DNA of 64,000 bases from Platerodrilus igneus. Taxonomy: Eukaryota > Arthropoda > Insecta > Coleoptera > Lycidae. The stretch covers positions 7,596,001 to 7,660,000 of the forward strand of contig JARFIW010001469.1 of assembly GCA_036346225.1 (NCBI GenBank), given 5' to 3'. The notes beneath the pieces are model-generated. The model was not told the DNA's origin. It did not search any database and saw only the letters and a list, made by a program, of their open reading frames with translations. This document shows positions 23,216-35,712 of this stretch, one piece after another; position 1 is the first letter of the stretch, and each line of letters opens with the position of its first letter. A program made the translations under genes and the position numbers.

Positions 23216-24058
23216 AATTCTACTAGCATTGTTATTGACTTATCAAGTTGTGTGCGCTTGTTGTAATTATGCATTGTGGTGTAATAATTGGAAGGTATTC
23301 ACCATGTGTAGCTTTTCATGTACTTATATCTGCGTGATGGGTACTTAACAGTTAATTAAGGACGTTTTGTATTATTGGTTACTGATACTTTATATGAACT
23401 CTTTACAATACCAGAGGGATAGATTAGTCATAGGAATTCGTAGGAATATCTGTCGTTTAACAGGGACAAAAGTGACCCTCTTGTCGGGTTTAGTTGAGGT
23501 ATGTGGTTGGTCCTTTGGTGACAGGGATGAAAAGTGAAGTCGGTCGTCGGGTGGTAGTTGAGAGTGCATTGCAAGTCGATATGTCACGAGAGCATAAAAG
23601 GATTTAAATTTAATAATTATTATCTGCCACTGCACCGTGAGTGGTAATTGAAAACTAAGTACTTTTGGGTTAACATTGTGCGAGTATTTTAAGGGTTTAC
23701 GGTCGTTACTATAAACTTTATTAGAGTTATTGCAATACATGATTGGGTGATAAAATAAATGCTATCGCAATTATTAAGTGATGATTTATGGTGATTTGGG
23801 TGTTTTTTGTTTTTGCTTGCAATTGGATCCTGTGACACGTGCAGTGATTTATTCTTGTAAAATCTCTACAGAAGTATTCAAGTTTCCATCGCCGACCAGC
23901 GACAGAGCTGTCTACGAGGGATTCCTGATGCACGGATTTGCCTGGGGTTGTACGATTTCGAGGAAATTCAATCGCGAGTGCATTGAATGGTTTGATTCTT
24001 AACTAAGATTTAATAAGGTAAATTATTAAGCAGACAGTTATTTCTTAATATCCAGTAG
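23216..24058. other. No gene recognised
   Basis: Contains open frames 23778-24002 (plus, 74 codons) and 23390-23740 (minus, 116 codons). Neither resembles a family I know, and they are unsupported. Confidence 0.45.
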
Positions 24059-24060
24059 TA

Positions 24061-25341
24061 CAAGGAGTGCGCGATATGTATCGGGAATAAGTAACAAAAA
24101 CAAAACTTAAAAACTTAAGGTGTGAAAACTTCTTTACTCTTTTTCAAAATATTCTCCACGATGGTCGATACACTTTTGCATACGTTGGAACCAATTTTCA
24201 TAGCATTTTTTCCATTCCGATTGAGATATCTCCAAAACATGAGTTTTGAACGTATCAACTTCCTCTTCTGGTGTCGAAAATCGTTGTTCACGCAGTTTCT
24301 TCGTCACGTGTGGGAACAAAAAGAAATCATTAGATACCAAATCAGGATTATATGGCGGATAACCAATCAATTCGATGTTTCGAGTGCTCAAATAGTCACT
24401 TGTTTAACCGATGTGTGAGAGCTTGCATTGTCATGATGGAGAATGAGTAGGCGTCGTCGGTTTATTTTTCCCATTTCTCCGAAAGCTTGTGGCGAACAAG
24501 TGGTTGTATACCAAGCAGAATTAACTGTTCTACGATCCTCTAAAGCCACAGTTGTGACAGGCAACCATTTTCTGCGAAGTGCTTCGAGCGCGGACAACTG
24601 TTGATGGATTTCGTTTATCTTGGAAGACCCATACAGTCGACTGCTGTTTGCTTTCGGGTTCATACGCATAAATCCAAGATTCGTCACCTGCGTAGATGTT
24701 ATACACTGCGTTTGATGCACCGCAATCGTATTTTTTGAGCATTCCTTTGCACTAATCGACACGAATTATTTTTTTGAGCGATTGTCAAATTACGTATGAT
24801 TCAACGCGCACATAACTTTTCACAGCTAGATGTTTATGTAATATCGAACGAATACTTGTTATACTAATGCCTGAATGCCTGAAATGCATGAATCTCACGA
24901 TAAGTCACATGACGATCTTGCATTATTAATTTGCGCACAGCATCAATGTTTTCTGGCACAACAGCCGATTTTGGCCGACCTTCTTTAAATTCGTCCGCTA
25001 GCGAACTACGACCACGATTGAATTCACTATACCAACGATATACAGTGGTTTTAGTTGGAGCTTTTCTCCAAAAGTCGAAATAAGTTTATTCAGGCACTGT
25101 TGTAGAGATAATCCACATCGGAAATCGTAAAAATACATCGCACGAAAATCTTCACGGTTAATTCCATTTTTTGGTCGAGATGAAATTTTCAACTGAATCA
25201 TAACAAAACAATTAGTGTTCTTATGGTAAAATGTTATAAATATATATACTGTCAAAAATGTCAAACTTTAGATTAGAAACGTCAGATTGCACCTAGCAAC
25301 ATTAGTGTTGTCAGTTCCCGATACACATCGAGTACCCCTCG
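24061..25341 (-). mobile_element. Full-length mariner element, mellifera-type, 1281 bp
   Basis: Terminal inverted repeats of about 28 bp: left CAAGGAGTGCGCGATATGTA, right (complement) CGAGGGGTACTCGATGTGTA, both continuing TCGGGAA. Each is bounded by TA (24059-24060, 25342-25343). Length and coding strand fit a canonical mariner. The single transposase reads on the minus strand and is broken by frameshifts. Confidence 0.93.
24134..25215 (-). pseudogene. Mariner transposase (D,D34D type), frameshifted
   Basis: N-terminus about 25215 (KISSRPKNGINREDFRAMY), with a first helix-turn-helix including CGLSLQQCLNKL. The first catalytic Asp lies in YAGDESWIYAYEPES (about 24690-24650). The second is in LILHHDNASSHTS (about 24430). 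The third is in YPPYNPDLVSNDFFLFP (about 24360), spaced as in mariner D,D34D enzymes. The C-terminus ends EYFEKE at 24134. At least three frameshifts separate the parts. The protein would excise and reinsert the element at TA. Confidence 0.92.
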
Positions 25342-25343
25342 TA

Positions 25344-26475
25344 TTAAAAATATCACTTTTAAAGATTGATAACCGTTTTCTTTATTAATGTTTTGCTTGT
25401 TGATATATTAATAGATTGTTACGGTATTTTGTGTGGAAAAGAAAGCAAAGTAAAGTAAGCAAAGAAAATAGTCCGCACCGAGTACCGCAACAATAAAATC
25501 TAAAGAATGTCGTGCTAGCTAAAAAGTCGCAGAGTGGGGTGGGTCACAAAGAAAGAAAAAGAAAACTTTAAGAGAGAACATTTATTTACAACACCTTTAA
25601 TAAAAACATGTTATAAAAAGGAAAACCAACCCGCTGAAAATACAATATTCACTCTACATATCCTTGAGGATTTACCCAGCACATAAATCGACGCATAAAT
25701 AATTAATACATTCCTGACTTACGTCACACTAATTTTTACTCTCAAACCCAATATTTACATAAAACAAAATTAATAACAAAAATATACAGGCGATTGTTTT
25801 CAGTCACTTGTTTAATCCAATTTTTAAATACTCTATATTTACAATTAAAAATATATATCTATATACTTACTCAGTGTTCACAAGTGCTCCTTAAAAGTAA
25901 TAGTAGTAGATAACAGCAATGCAGAAAAAGCATCTACTGACGGAAATGCATTTCGCAGCAGCGGCGTAGAATTTGGTAATAACGTCACATCTAAACAATA
26001 ACTCTAAGTTATATATCGGTATGGACAGCAAATGCTAATCTTATTTCATCATTGATTCTCAACCAATAATAGCTGCTGTCAGCAGCATATTCATTACCTT
26101 AAGCTAAAGCAATTAAAATTTACCAACTGTTTCTACACAAATTTGTTTATCTCAGTATGATTTGAAAACAATCACGTAACTACATTCCGTATGTTCCAAA
26201 CCTACATTTAATAATTAATAATAACCTGAATTTCTAAAGTTTATCATGCAATGACAAAATGTAAAAACGTATTTCCTCTTGTTTATTAAAAGCAATGAAA
26301 TATTTGGAGCGCAATAATGTACCTTTATAAATTAAATGCTTATACCAAACAAATTCAGTAGTTTTGCCCTGTAAATTATAAACAAGACATAAATAAATAA
26401 ATACATCAAGCCAACTACGTGGACTAACTCAGAGAAATTAAAATATCAATACCCAGAAAGGAAATAGATACATAC
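25344..26475. other. No gene seen
   Basis: AT-rich DNA with no recognised coding or repeat signal. Confidence 0.5.
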
Positions 26476-26669
26476 ACTGGTGGCATGATGCCTTTAAGAG
26501 GTGCTCTTTCAGACGTCCTGTTCCCGTCCCTGGAAGATTCTACGGCACAGGATCCACCATCAAAGGAATTCCGCAAAACAAACACTGCTTCCTCCATATG
26601 GTCACCCAGATTCTGCCATATTTTTCGACCATAATCGACGTTGTGTACAAGGACATTTAAATTTTGTAG
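26476..26669 (-). CDS. Candidate host exon, unidentified protein
   Basis: A 194-nt stretch open on the minus strand and visibly richer in G and C than its surroundings. It is bounded by a pyrimidine-rich acceptor (TTTTTCCTGCAG ending at 26670) and a possible donor (GTATGT, 26475 downward). The frame starts in phase 0 and gives 64 codons beginning LQNLNVLVHNVDYGRKIWQN, then GDHMEEAVFVLRNSFDGG and ending near LKGIMPPV. I do not recognise the family. No partner exon could be placed within several kb, as expected if introns are long. A processed fragment or chance open frame cannot be excluded. Confidence 0.35.
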
Positions 26670-26699
26670 CTGCAGGAAAAACAATCCTCGTGTCTGTAA

Positions 26700-29600
26700 G
26701 CCATTAGAGAATAACCAAACAGTCTGTGATGATTATATTATTGTTTAATTTTTATATAACAAAGTTCACGTTCACTCACATCGCGTTTAATATATTGAAA
26801 CCGGTATTAGAATACGCCACAATAATTACCTGTAGAAACTTTGGTGTTCTAGTAGCTAAATTGAATACGACGTGGAAATGTACAAAAATGCGTTGTACAA
26901 TACTGTATTTGTATGTATACAAACCAATACGAAGTGCTTTTAAATACATTTATAATATTTGAAATGGCGTGAGCAGCATTACTTGTATCACATACAATAA
27001 TAACCCGGATCGTAACAGTAGGAAACTTAGAACGACCAACTTCAATATGTCACGTAACAAGACGCATTTTTATAACGGAAAGCAATTCTTTTTCGTTTAA
27101 GCAAGGAAAACAGGTACAATCATAATAATAAGATTCTAATCATAACTTTTTTCGTAAAAGTCTATTTGTAGATAATGCAATCACATAAATAGTATTTTCC
27201 TCTAAACTTCCATCTGTTTATAAGATAACAACCAGAAAAAGTAATTGAATAAAATAAGTTTGTGGAAGTACCTTTGTTAAACTCGTATAACCAAGCTTAT
27301 TATCCCATTCTAACAAGCGAAGCTACAATCAACAATTGAAAATTCCTATTAGGGCATAATTCCATACAACTACCGGTCGTAACGTTTTCAAACAACACAA
27401 AAATACCTCAAATTCAAGGACTTATGAATGACACGTAGGGAGATTGCCTAACTTTTTGCATAAAATTATAAAAGCTGTAGCATGCAAATTAATAATTTAT
27501 ATTAGATATCGAGTAACGATAAGCGAGCCAGAAATGACCTTGTAGAAAACACGTACATGAACTCATTATAAAATTTCTTAAAACAAATGTTACACAAAGT
27601 ACTGCATCAGTAAAGGCAATTTCTTGTGCAATAGTGCGCTGATGATGTGGACCTTCACTGCGATGTTTAGCAATGCCAAATTTTCGAAGTCTTCGAAGTG
27701 CATTTGAAAAACTTTACGATAAGGTTGACATATATCACCTACTGTATTTCCTACATGGCAGCTCTAGTCTTGCATCAAAATAGCTATATACGTAAATAAT
27801 GTCAGCATTCTCTTTATTACTAATTTGCATGAACATGCCTAAAGGACGCACCAAAATAAAGTTTGTGAATCGTGACTACAAATACTATGCTGTCAAATAG
27901 GAAATAAATGGTTATTGTCATAGCTCCCTTGATTTTACATTTTAGTAAACGAAATTTGGTTATTCTTCGATTTATGTTTAGATTTTGATTTTGTACATGA
28001 CATTTGGTTTTGGGAACCTGGTTACCAAACATCCCGTATACCTGATTTAACATAATACAGCAACTTTTATATGTTAAATAATGCCTCGAATAATGAATAA
28101 GTTTTTCGCTGAATTAAATAATAATGAATTGAGTTTTGCATTCTCCAATTCTGGTAACTTTTGGTCAAAATTAAACTTGAATTTTAATATTTCTTATGGC
28201 AAGTAGGAACAAATTGTTTTGGCTCAGAGGCAACTTTACAAGTACGGAGGTTAATGAAGAGCAACCACTTTTAGCCGTCCTAGCGGAAAATACGAGACAT
28301 CTTTGGTCGCGTACGGGAAAGAATCTCGGTTGAAGGCGGATTTTCTTAGTGTTGGCGGTTCACAAAACACACGGTGATCCCTGACCCGTTATTGTTACAG
28401 GGTATGACAACAATCTATATGCACCACTGTACTATAAAATTATTTTTATTTTATATTATATTTCTTTATCCTCGTGACTATCAACTATAAATTATACCTC
28501 CCAATTTTCTAAATCTTGATCTGATATCACAAGGTCGAGAATTTCTTCTTTTTCTTTTAAGCCCAAGGTAATGTCGGATGGAGAATGGCTTGAGACAAAG
28601 AAAAACTCTTAAGATGTAAACGGCTAGTCGAGTGTTAGCTCTGGGTAGATCATGAGCTTGGGTCATGGGCGAATAAAAGACCAAAAATATATTTGATGAG
28701 CGCCACCGTATTTTTAATACAATAACCAACAAAATTTAACTGTGCTTGTATAAGGGGAATGCGGAAACCTTATTTTAACACCACTAACATAGCCATAAAA
28801 CTTGAATTTCACTCTTTCGGACACACTTACCAAGACCTCAACCACCAGATGTCATACAGATGTCTCAGCTTTACCTGTGAACAAACAAAAGCACAACATG
28901 GACACCATTTGTGTCCCCAAAACATTTGCCAAAAATAGAATAATAGAATTTAGGCATCTAAAATATACTGAGGGAATTTATTTTCATTACACACACTTTC
29001 TATTCCGGGAGGACTTGAACTTTTTTTAAATGTTGAATAATAAAACGTCTTTCAAAAACAAAAGGGATTCTATTAGGATAAATTTCTGATTATATACATG
29101 TGACTGCAATATTTAAGTTTGTATCATTCTCATAATTTTTTCATAATAATTCTAATGAAGTTTTACATTCAAAATTAAGATATATGAGTAGATCATATCT
29201 ATAAAATTTGATTAGATAAACATATTATTTATTAATTGTTCATAACACATAAATTTCTTTTAATCAGAGAAGTACTTCCTTGATCATTACAACAAAAATT
29301 AATTATCAAAGAGCAGACATTTTAAAATGCAAATATTTTAATTTAATTGTAATCTACAATAAACACGCGAATTTCATATATCAATGAAAGTGCCTTTACA
29401 TGACCTGAAAGTCTTTAAACATAATGTAAACTTAATCAAGACAGCATATGGCGTCTAGATTGGAAAACGGAATCTACATATTTTTTGTCTGACATAGGTT
29501 GTCATTCAGAATTTCATAAAATACACTGTTTGCGTACATGTGCAAACAAACTGTAAAACAAGATACTTATTCGTTAATGTTACTGGCTTCTTAAAAAAAC

Positions 29601-29700
29601 TACTTTATATTTACGTTACTCAAACAATTAATGTTGGATAATTCATAATAATTTACTATAATTTCAAAGCTATCAAAAGTTAAAACACTCACGTGCATCA
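26700..29700. other. Unassigned DNA
   Basis: About 3 kb without a supported gene. Open frames at 27820-28053 (minus), 28481-28732 (minus) and 28802-29029 (plus) match nothing I know and look incidental. A moderately GC-richer patch lies at about 28210-28400, with no open frame. Confidence 0.45.
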
Positions 29701-30290
29701 AAATGTACTACAGGTGCCAGACCTTGACGTCAGCTGTCGGACATTTCCATCGTAATGTCCGGGTGTGATATTAGTCATCGGTAAGTTTGAAATATCGAGG
29801 TCCCATGTGGAATCAGCGTTTACTTTACTGCATATTAAATTGAATAGAACGAAACCATAAATCTTTGCTTTAAATTACTGCCATAAAAATTTGTTTTAGT
29901 TTATTATCGAAAATGTTATTGAAGATATGTCCTTAAGATATTGCACTAAGATGAAAATATTAGTATAATCTATTGTATTAATATATACCAACTGTCTAAA
30001 ATGATGTCCAAAGGGGTTCCATATTCTCAGGCCTGTCGGGATCAACTAAAACTGCTCGGAGCGAGGCTTACCGAAAATCATGCTCACGCAACCGCTGTTA
30101 GGCTCGACCTCCAGACACCAAGAATTTATTATTCTCTACTTTTTCCTAACTTTGTTAGAAGCCATGTGTTTCGACAGGGCCATTTCGACTTTACCTCGTC
30201 TGCAAAAGCGGCTTGCACTCTCGGACGTTGAGAATAAAGTGCCGACTGACAACTTGACAGCGCTTGGTAACGAACTTTAGAGTATATATA
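29701..30290 (+). other. GC-richer patch with splice-like signals, possible transcript
   Basis: A 68-nt stretch (29713-29780) follows a CTACAG acceptor-like site and ends at a strong donor-like CATCG/GTAAGT. All three plus frames contain stops, so it could only be noncoding or UTR. At 30001-30231 there is a 76-codon plus frame (MMSKGVPYSQACRDQLK at its start) of near-50% GC, not recognised. Nothing else ties the two together. Confidence 0.2.
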
Positions 30291-30427
30291 TACAAGAATC
30301 TATGTGTTATTACGAATATTATATATTAATTTTTATTGGATCATAATTCACAAATTAAATACTTTAAAATACAGCTGTTTTATTTTTATTTTATTGAACT
30401 AAATGTGACTAGGAAAAAAAATACGTT

Positions 30428-31480
30428 ACACCACACGGAAATAAAGCTTTTTTTGCTTTCTTTAACAATGCACTGCCACTAGCCTAAACAGTTTCATTTC
30501 CTGTAATACAAATAATTATTAACACACTTCATCCCTTTCTCCAAGCTTGTCTGTTTTACATTTCTGTTAATTGGTTTGGTGCTTTGGGTACCCAAAGATA
30601 ATTTTAATGTAACACAATTACAACATAAAGATCATCGCCTATTGAGATTAACCGGGAGGATTTAATTTAGAGCTTTTTCAAACGACACCCTAGAAAATAA
30701 CACCCCATGGGTTTCGGGACAACGCAATTTCGAGCATTATCGCATCCTGTTTCACTGCTTGAAATTGGAATACTAAATTAACCACTCACGTTATCTAAAT
30801 ACGAGCCTGATCTTTCTTAAGTCGACTCTTAACGCTTGCCAATTTGAAATTGTATTAAAGCTTTTTCTTTTTAGTATAGGGTTGAGTTACAACTATTATA
30901 ATGATCTTTTGGGGTAAGTGTATATTAATCAAATTATTTTATAATAAACTGAATTATCTCAATAAAGCCGAATGGAATCTTCCTTTGGTTTATAAAAGTC
31001 CACATTTAGAAACCGAAATCGCTTTAAAACCTAAATCAACAATCGTTTAGTTTAATTAAATTCTGTTGAACTTTATCCACGCCTGCTCCCACTGAAGTAC
31101 TTTTTTACGCTAAATCCATTTTAGTGGATTTACCATACGTTGAATACTTGAGCCTCTACTCTGCAAATGACTGTTGGATTTATACATTTTGCGAGCATTG
31201 TATTCTAGACTGTTAAAACTAGACAACTTTTACATTGTTAATAGTGACCACTTTAAGATGATATTAAATTATTATCTTATTGAATTATTATAAGTTTGTA
31301 CTTACCACGCCCTTACATCTATATTCCAATCGTTCTGTTTCTTTTGTTCTAATTGGACACTGTTTTAATAACCTGCTCAAATGCATCTTAACTCTTTACG
31401 TCCATGAAAAACATCTTGATCTCTGCTCTAAACAAAATCAGCTTGACTGTGGAGCTTTGCGTAATTGCTAATAGAAGACT
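30428..31480 (-). repeat. Diverged minus-strand copy of the 48.6-55 kb dispersed repeat
   Basis: Reads, on the minus strand, as a diverged copy of 48560-49125 followed by 54429-55000. Shared landmarks include the ACACTTACCCC block near 30920, the TAAATTC(T)GTTGAACTT block near 31060 and GTTAATAGTGACCACTTTAA near 31240. It shows that the 54.4 kb and 54.9 kb parts are naturally contiguous in this repeat, which helps interpret the rearranged 49-51 kb copy. The family is not identified; it has no coding signal. Confidence 0.7.
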
Positions 31481-31784
31481 GTGGTTCTCCAACTTTCGAT
31501 GTCCATAGATCCTTTTTATAGCAAACAATCTGGCCATGGACCTCCAAATGAAATAACTTTAAATCACTGCATAATAACAAAATTACAAATTTAGATTTGA
31601 TGTCTTGAAGTATAAATGGTGACGTAGAAATATGTTCAAATCATTTTGATAATTAAAATAGTATTTATCAAAATTACCTTTTGTTTAAAATGCAAATACA
31701 CATTTTTCCAATAGAATGCGCGAACCTTGATGGGATTGTTTATGTTAGACTCCAGGTTTCTGAGTAATTGTGATGAAGCCCATA
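31481..31784. other. No gene seen
   Basis: Short unassigned stretch before the BEL-2 element. Confidence 0.5.
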
Positions 31785-31789
31785 CCTGC

Positions 31790-32175
31790 TGTTAAATTAC
31801 AAGGGTCCAAGAAGATTTTAACACGGCTGAAATGGGGGAAAGGAAACTCAAAGCGTTTGTTAGATAGTGCTCTATACTTTATTCTACAATATCTCCTTAA
31901 GCCATGGATCTGAAAATTCATAAAATATTCGGGTTGCTAAATTAATAAATTCAAATATAAGTTGCGTACAATTTGTGCCCGAATAAATAACATTTATGCA
32001 AAGTTATAAACAACCATGTTTGTGGATTCAATACTGCCAAGAAACTAATTTAACATCTCATTAAAACATTAATTATATAAATCATCACAAACTTCAAACT
32101 TCATGATAACCTGATTTTCTAAACAAATTAACACACATCTATCAATACATTGGATCAAACCTTGGTTTACTAACA
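31790..32175 (-). mobile_element. BEL-2 3' LTR
   Basis: 386 bp. On the minus strand the internal side shows the purine tract AAGGGGGAG (32176-32186), a good polypurine primer candidate. Confidence 0.92.
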
Positions 32176-33540
32176 CTCCCCCTTAGTAATAGACTTGCCC
32201 CTGTTTAAGGAAGTCTGTTTACTCCCATCAACTACTTCTAAAATCGCCACCTTTGCTGCCGGACGCAAATATAATCCATTAGACGTACATACTTGACCAT
32301 CCTTGGAGGCTTTGACTTCTTGCACAATTCCTTTTTGCCACGAATTTACCTTCAGGTCATTCATCAGAACAACTACGTCCCCAACTTGAATTGGCTTAGT
32401 TGGATCAAACCATTTTGTTTTTCGTCTTATTGTGGGCATGTATTCTCTAATCCAACGTTGCCAAAATTGCTGGGTTATTCTTTGTGCTATCTTCCAATTC
32501 TTTCTTAGGATGAGTACATCGTCTTGATATTTTCCCAACGGTTTCATACCACTTGATGTCCTAAGCAGAAAGTGATTGGGTGTTATGGCTTCATTTTCAC
32601 TGCCGTCAATGGGAATGTATCTCAGTGATCTCGAATGTATGATGTTTATCAATGTCGGCTAAGCAGCATCTTAAAAGTTTATCGCGTGGCATCCTTGAGG
32701 GTAAAATCACTACTAAGTTGGCTTTGATCGACCGACCCAGTCTTTCCCATGCCCCACCCATATGCGGGAATTTGGTGGTAAAAAATTCCATCTAATAAGG
32801 GTAAATTTTTCTTCGAGTTTTGGTAGCAATTGAATAGATATAAATTCTTTTAACTCTGTGCAAGTTCCTCTGAAGTAAGTCCCATTATCACTAAAAACTT
32901 CTAGAAGGCATCCTCGCCGAGCCATGAAGTTCCTGAAAGCCATGATAAATGAGTCCGTGCTCAATGAATGCGTTACTTCAGTATTGATTGCCCGCACGGT
33001 CATGCACGTGAATAGGGTACCCCAACGCGTTTCGGTTCTTCTGCCAACTGCAACCTTGATTGGTCGAAAATAATCCACTCGTACATACGAGAACGGACGC
33101 GAAAAATTTTACAATCTCGCTTTTGGTAGGGCACCCATCTCTGGGATGTTTGGTTTTGCATACCGAATCCTGCATTTTTGACAACAGTGGGTAATACTCT
33201 TGACCGCAACGCGTAACTTTGGGATCACATATTTTTGCTTGAGTTCATTGACAACTGTTTCATGATTTCCATGAAGAAACCTTTGGTGGTAGTCATCAAT
33301 AATTAACATGGTGACCCTATGTTTCCCAGGTAATAGGATTGGTTTTTTTACATCAAACGAGGCCAACGGTGTATTTTCTAATCTTCCTTTCGAGCGCAAC
33401 ACATTGCCATCATCAAGAAAGGGTGATTGCTTGTAGATGAGGCTTCGTTTGGATATACAAACATTCTTACGTAATATAACAAGTTCTTCGTTATTTGCTT
33501 CGCGTTGGGCTATCCGGTACAATTCGTTTTAGCCGCTAGT
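32170..33540 (-). pseudogene. BEL-2 integrase and C-terminal module
   Basis: 33522-33109 holds the zinc-binding region: HQRFLHGNHETVVNELKQKY with both His, and CCQKCRIRYAKP with the Cys pair. 33078-32713 is the core: MDYFRPIKVAVGRR (first Asp), VFSDNGTYFRGT (second Asp). The Glu motif is in 32791-32606, FPHMGGAWERLGRS, in a different frame. 32652-32170 is the C-terminal DUF5641 part (ITQQFWQRWIREYMPTI, GDVVVLMNDLKVNSWQKG). At least three frameshifts. It would insert element DNA. Confidence 0.9.
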
Positions 33541-33722
33541 CGTTCTTTCCCAGTTTGAACCCCTGACCAAGTTTTTCTTCGTCTTTTCAAAAAATCAAAA
33601 ACTCTAGTCACATATACCTGCGCCGTTACTAGACGTTTCCACCTAGAAAATCTTGCCGGATCAGGTACTGCAAAGAATTTATCTAATTGATGTAGATTTA
33701 CTTGCTTAACCTCTTCAAGTAA

Positions 33723-33973
33723 TTATATTGGCACATTGATTGCTTTCTCAACTGACCACTCGGTTTCAGGCCGACGTAGAAATTTAGGATCAGTAAACCA
33801 TCTGCTGTTTGTTGAAACCTCTGGGTCATATTTCCATTTAGTTGCTTCGTCTGCAGCATTTTCCTTTGTGGCTACCCAACGCCATTCTCTGAGGTTTGTG
33901 GTGTCTAGGATTTCGCCCACTCTGTAGGCAACAAATTGTTGAAACTTCCTGTTTTCGGATCTCAACCAATATA
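33723..33973 (-). pseudogene. BEL-2 RNase H, C-terminal part
   Basis: YWLRSENRKFQQFVAYRVGE, then WRWVATKENAADEATK: the end of BEL RNase H, with the Asp in the NAADEAT segment (usually NxADxxT/S). It continues the frame broken by the mariner-like insertion at 33974. Confidence 0.85.
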
Positions 33974-35275
33974 CAGGGTGGGCCACGAACTAGTTAACAT
34001 TTGAAAAATTCGTATAAAAAAAACCACATGACTTATTTTCAAAATTATTTATTTATATGAACACTAATTATTGGGAATTTATTTTTTAAAAATAATGTCA
34101 TTTAAGTGTCCGCCGTTTCGAGTTTTGCACTCTTCTAAACGCGTAACGAAATTTTCAAATACTCGTCGGCAAAGAGACCGCGAGATCGCCAACATTTCTT
34201 CGCTAATTTTTTCTTTTAACTGTCGTAGTGTATTTGGTTTTTTCACGTACACACGACTCTTCAAATAACCCCATAAGAAGAAGTCTGCTGGCGACAGATC
34301 AGGGCTCATGGGTGGTCATGGGATGTCGCCTCATCTGGAAATCAGTTTTTCCGGAAATATTTCTTTGACTACCGGTAGGGACTCGTTAGATGTGTGACAA
34401 GTGGCTCCATCTTGCAGAAATCATGTGTTACGATTGTAGCCAGCAAATTCCAGTAACATCGGTGCCGAGAACTCCCGCAACATTTTCACATACTCGGCAG
34501 AATTATCAGTAGCTGAACGGCCGCGAGAATCTTCGAAAAAGTAGGGTCCAATGATTCCTTTGGCTGAAATTGCAGCCCAAACAGTCATCTTAGGAAAGTG
34601 ATGTGGCCTCTCGTGTTTCTGATTCGGATTTTCACTGCTCCAATACCTGCAATTCTGTTTGTTTATGTGTCCGTTGAGGTGGAAATGGGCTGCGTCGGAG
34701 AATAAGACGTTGTTAAAATCACTAAAACGATTTAACATCGTTTCGGCATACGACTCACGCAAATTTAAATCATTGGGTTTTAGTTCCTGCACTATCTGGA
34801 TCTTATATGGATGTAATTTCAAATCTAGCTTCAAAATACGGGGTAATGATGTGCGGGATAATTCTAATTCAGCCGAACGTTTGCGCGTTGATAAAATTGG
34901 ATGACGTCGAACAGAAACTTGCTACATGTTCTCTTCGCTCCGAGAAGTCCGTGGGCCACCGGTTTGCTTTACATTTAGTGTTGATCCTGTCTCCTCGAAC
35001 TTTTTCACCCATTTCTTTATTAAAGGTGCACTCGGACACTGGCTTAAGACGTGTAAATCGTATTCAACGCGAAATAAGCGTCTCACAGTAATGAGCGAAC
35101 TATTGTTTAAGTAAAATGTTTCACACAAAAAGCGCGCTGCGGTCCCGTGAAGCGATCCATTGCAACTAAATTTCCGAGAAACGAGCTAGCGGCAGGACCC
35201 CTCCACGCGTCCCGCGCTGCACGTGTTTACGTAGGATTCAAGATTTAAATGTTAACGAATTCCTGGCCCACCCTG
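33974..35275 (-). mobile_element. Mariner-like element nested in BEL-2, 1302 bp
   Basis: Terminal inverted repeats: left CAGGGTGGGCCACGAACTAG, right complement CAGGGTGGGCCAGGAATTCG, continuing TTAACATTT on both sides. Flanked by TA (33972-33973, 35276-35277), which splits BEL-2 RNase H. It encodes a minus-strand transposase with a few breaks. Confidence 0.93.
34079..35128 (-). pseudogene. Transposase of the nested mariner-like element
   Basis: N-terminus 35128-34922 has a helix-turn-helix region and a KKWVKKFEETGSTLN linker. 34834-34421 carries the first catalytic Asp in NVLFSDAAHFHLNGHINKQN, then a TVWAAISAKGIIGPYFFED segment. The second Asp context (a QDGAT-type motif) is at about 34410 across a frameshift. 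34309-34079 has SPDLSPADFFLWGYLKSRVY with the third Asp and the C-terminus. The layout matches transposases that recognise TA targets. Frames break at about 34910, 34420 and 34330. Confidence 0.9.
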
Positions 35276-35279
35276 TATA

Positions 35280-35712
35280 ATGTTCATGGAGTCAGACCAG
35301 AATACTCTTTTTGAGATTTTAATGGAATGACCAGCTTCTATACTAGCTCCCAACCGAACTGCTAAAACTGGTGCCTGCAGTTCCAATTTAGGGATTGACA
35401 AAGGATTTCTAGGCGCAACCTTTGTTTCAGAACCTACTAATCTTGCAGGTATTGCTACACCATCTGAAATTCTAAAGCAACCAACCGCAGCAAAGGCACT
35501 GTTGCTCGCATTGACAAATATATGCCATTCGAAGCAATTTTGTTCTGGTGTCTTATTTGTGGAAATGAAAAATTGAGGTACTCAAAGGGTTTTTCTAACA
35601 TTGGTAGCAATTTAATCCACCGTAGCCATAAATCGTATTGACGTTCATGAATTGATTCGTCCCACTTGACTGACGACTTCCAAATTTCTTGCAGGAGTAT
35701 CTTTCCATACAC
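35280..35712 (-). pseudogene. BEL-2 Pao connector (Peptidase_A17) and RNase H start
   Basis: 35712-35455 has MYGKILLQEIWKSSVKWDES, the connector region found only in BEL/Pao polyproteins. A frame-shifted tail at about 35400-35280 gives the RNase H start with a RVFWSDSMN segment carrying the catalytic Asp. The mariner-like element sits directly after this, at a TA in the codons for MNII, and the frame resumes at 33972. Confidence 0.83.

Noticed and set aside
28481..28732. 83-codon minus frame rich in Arg and Lys
   Set aside because: No motif, no splice context convincing enough to call an exon.
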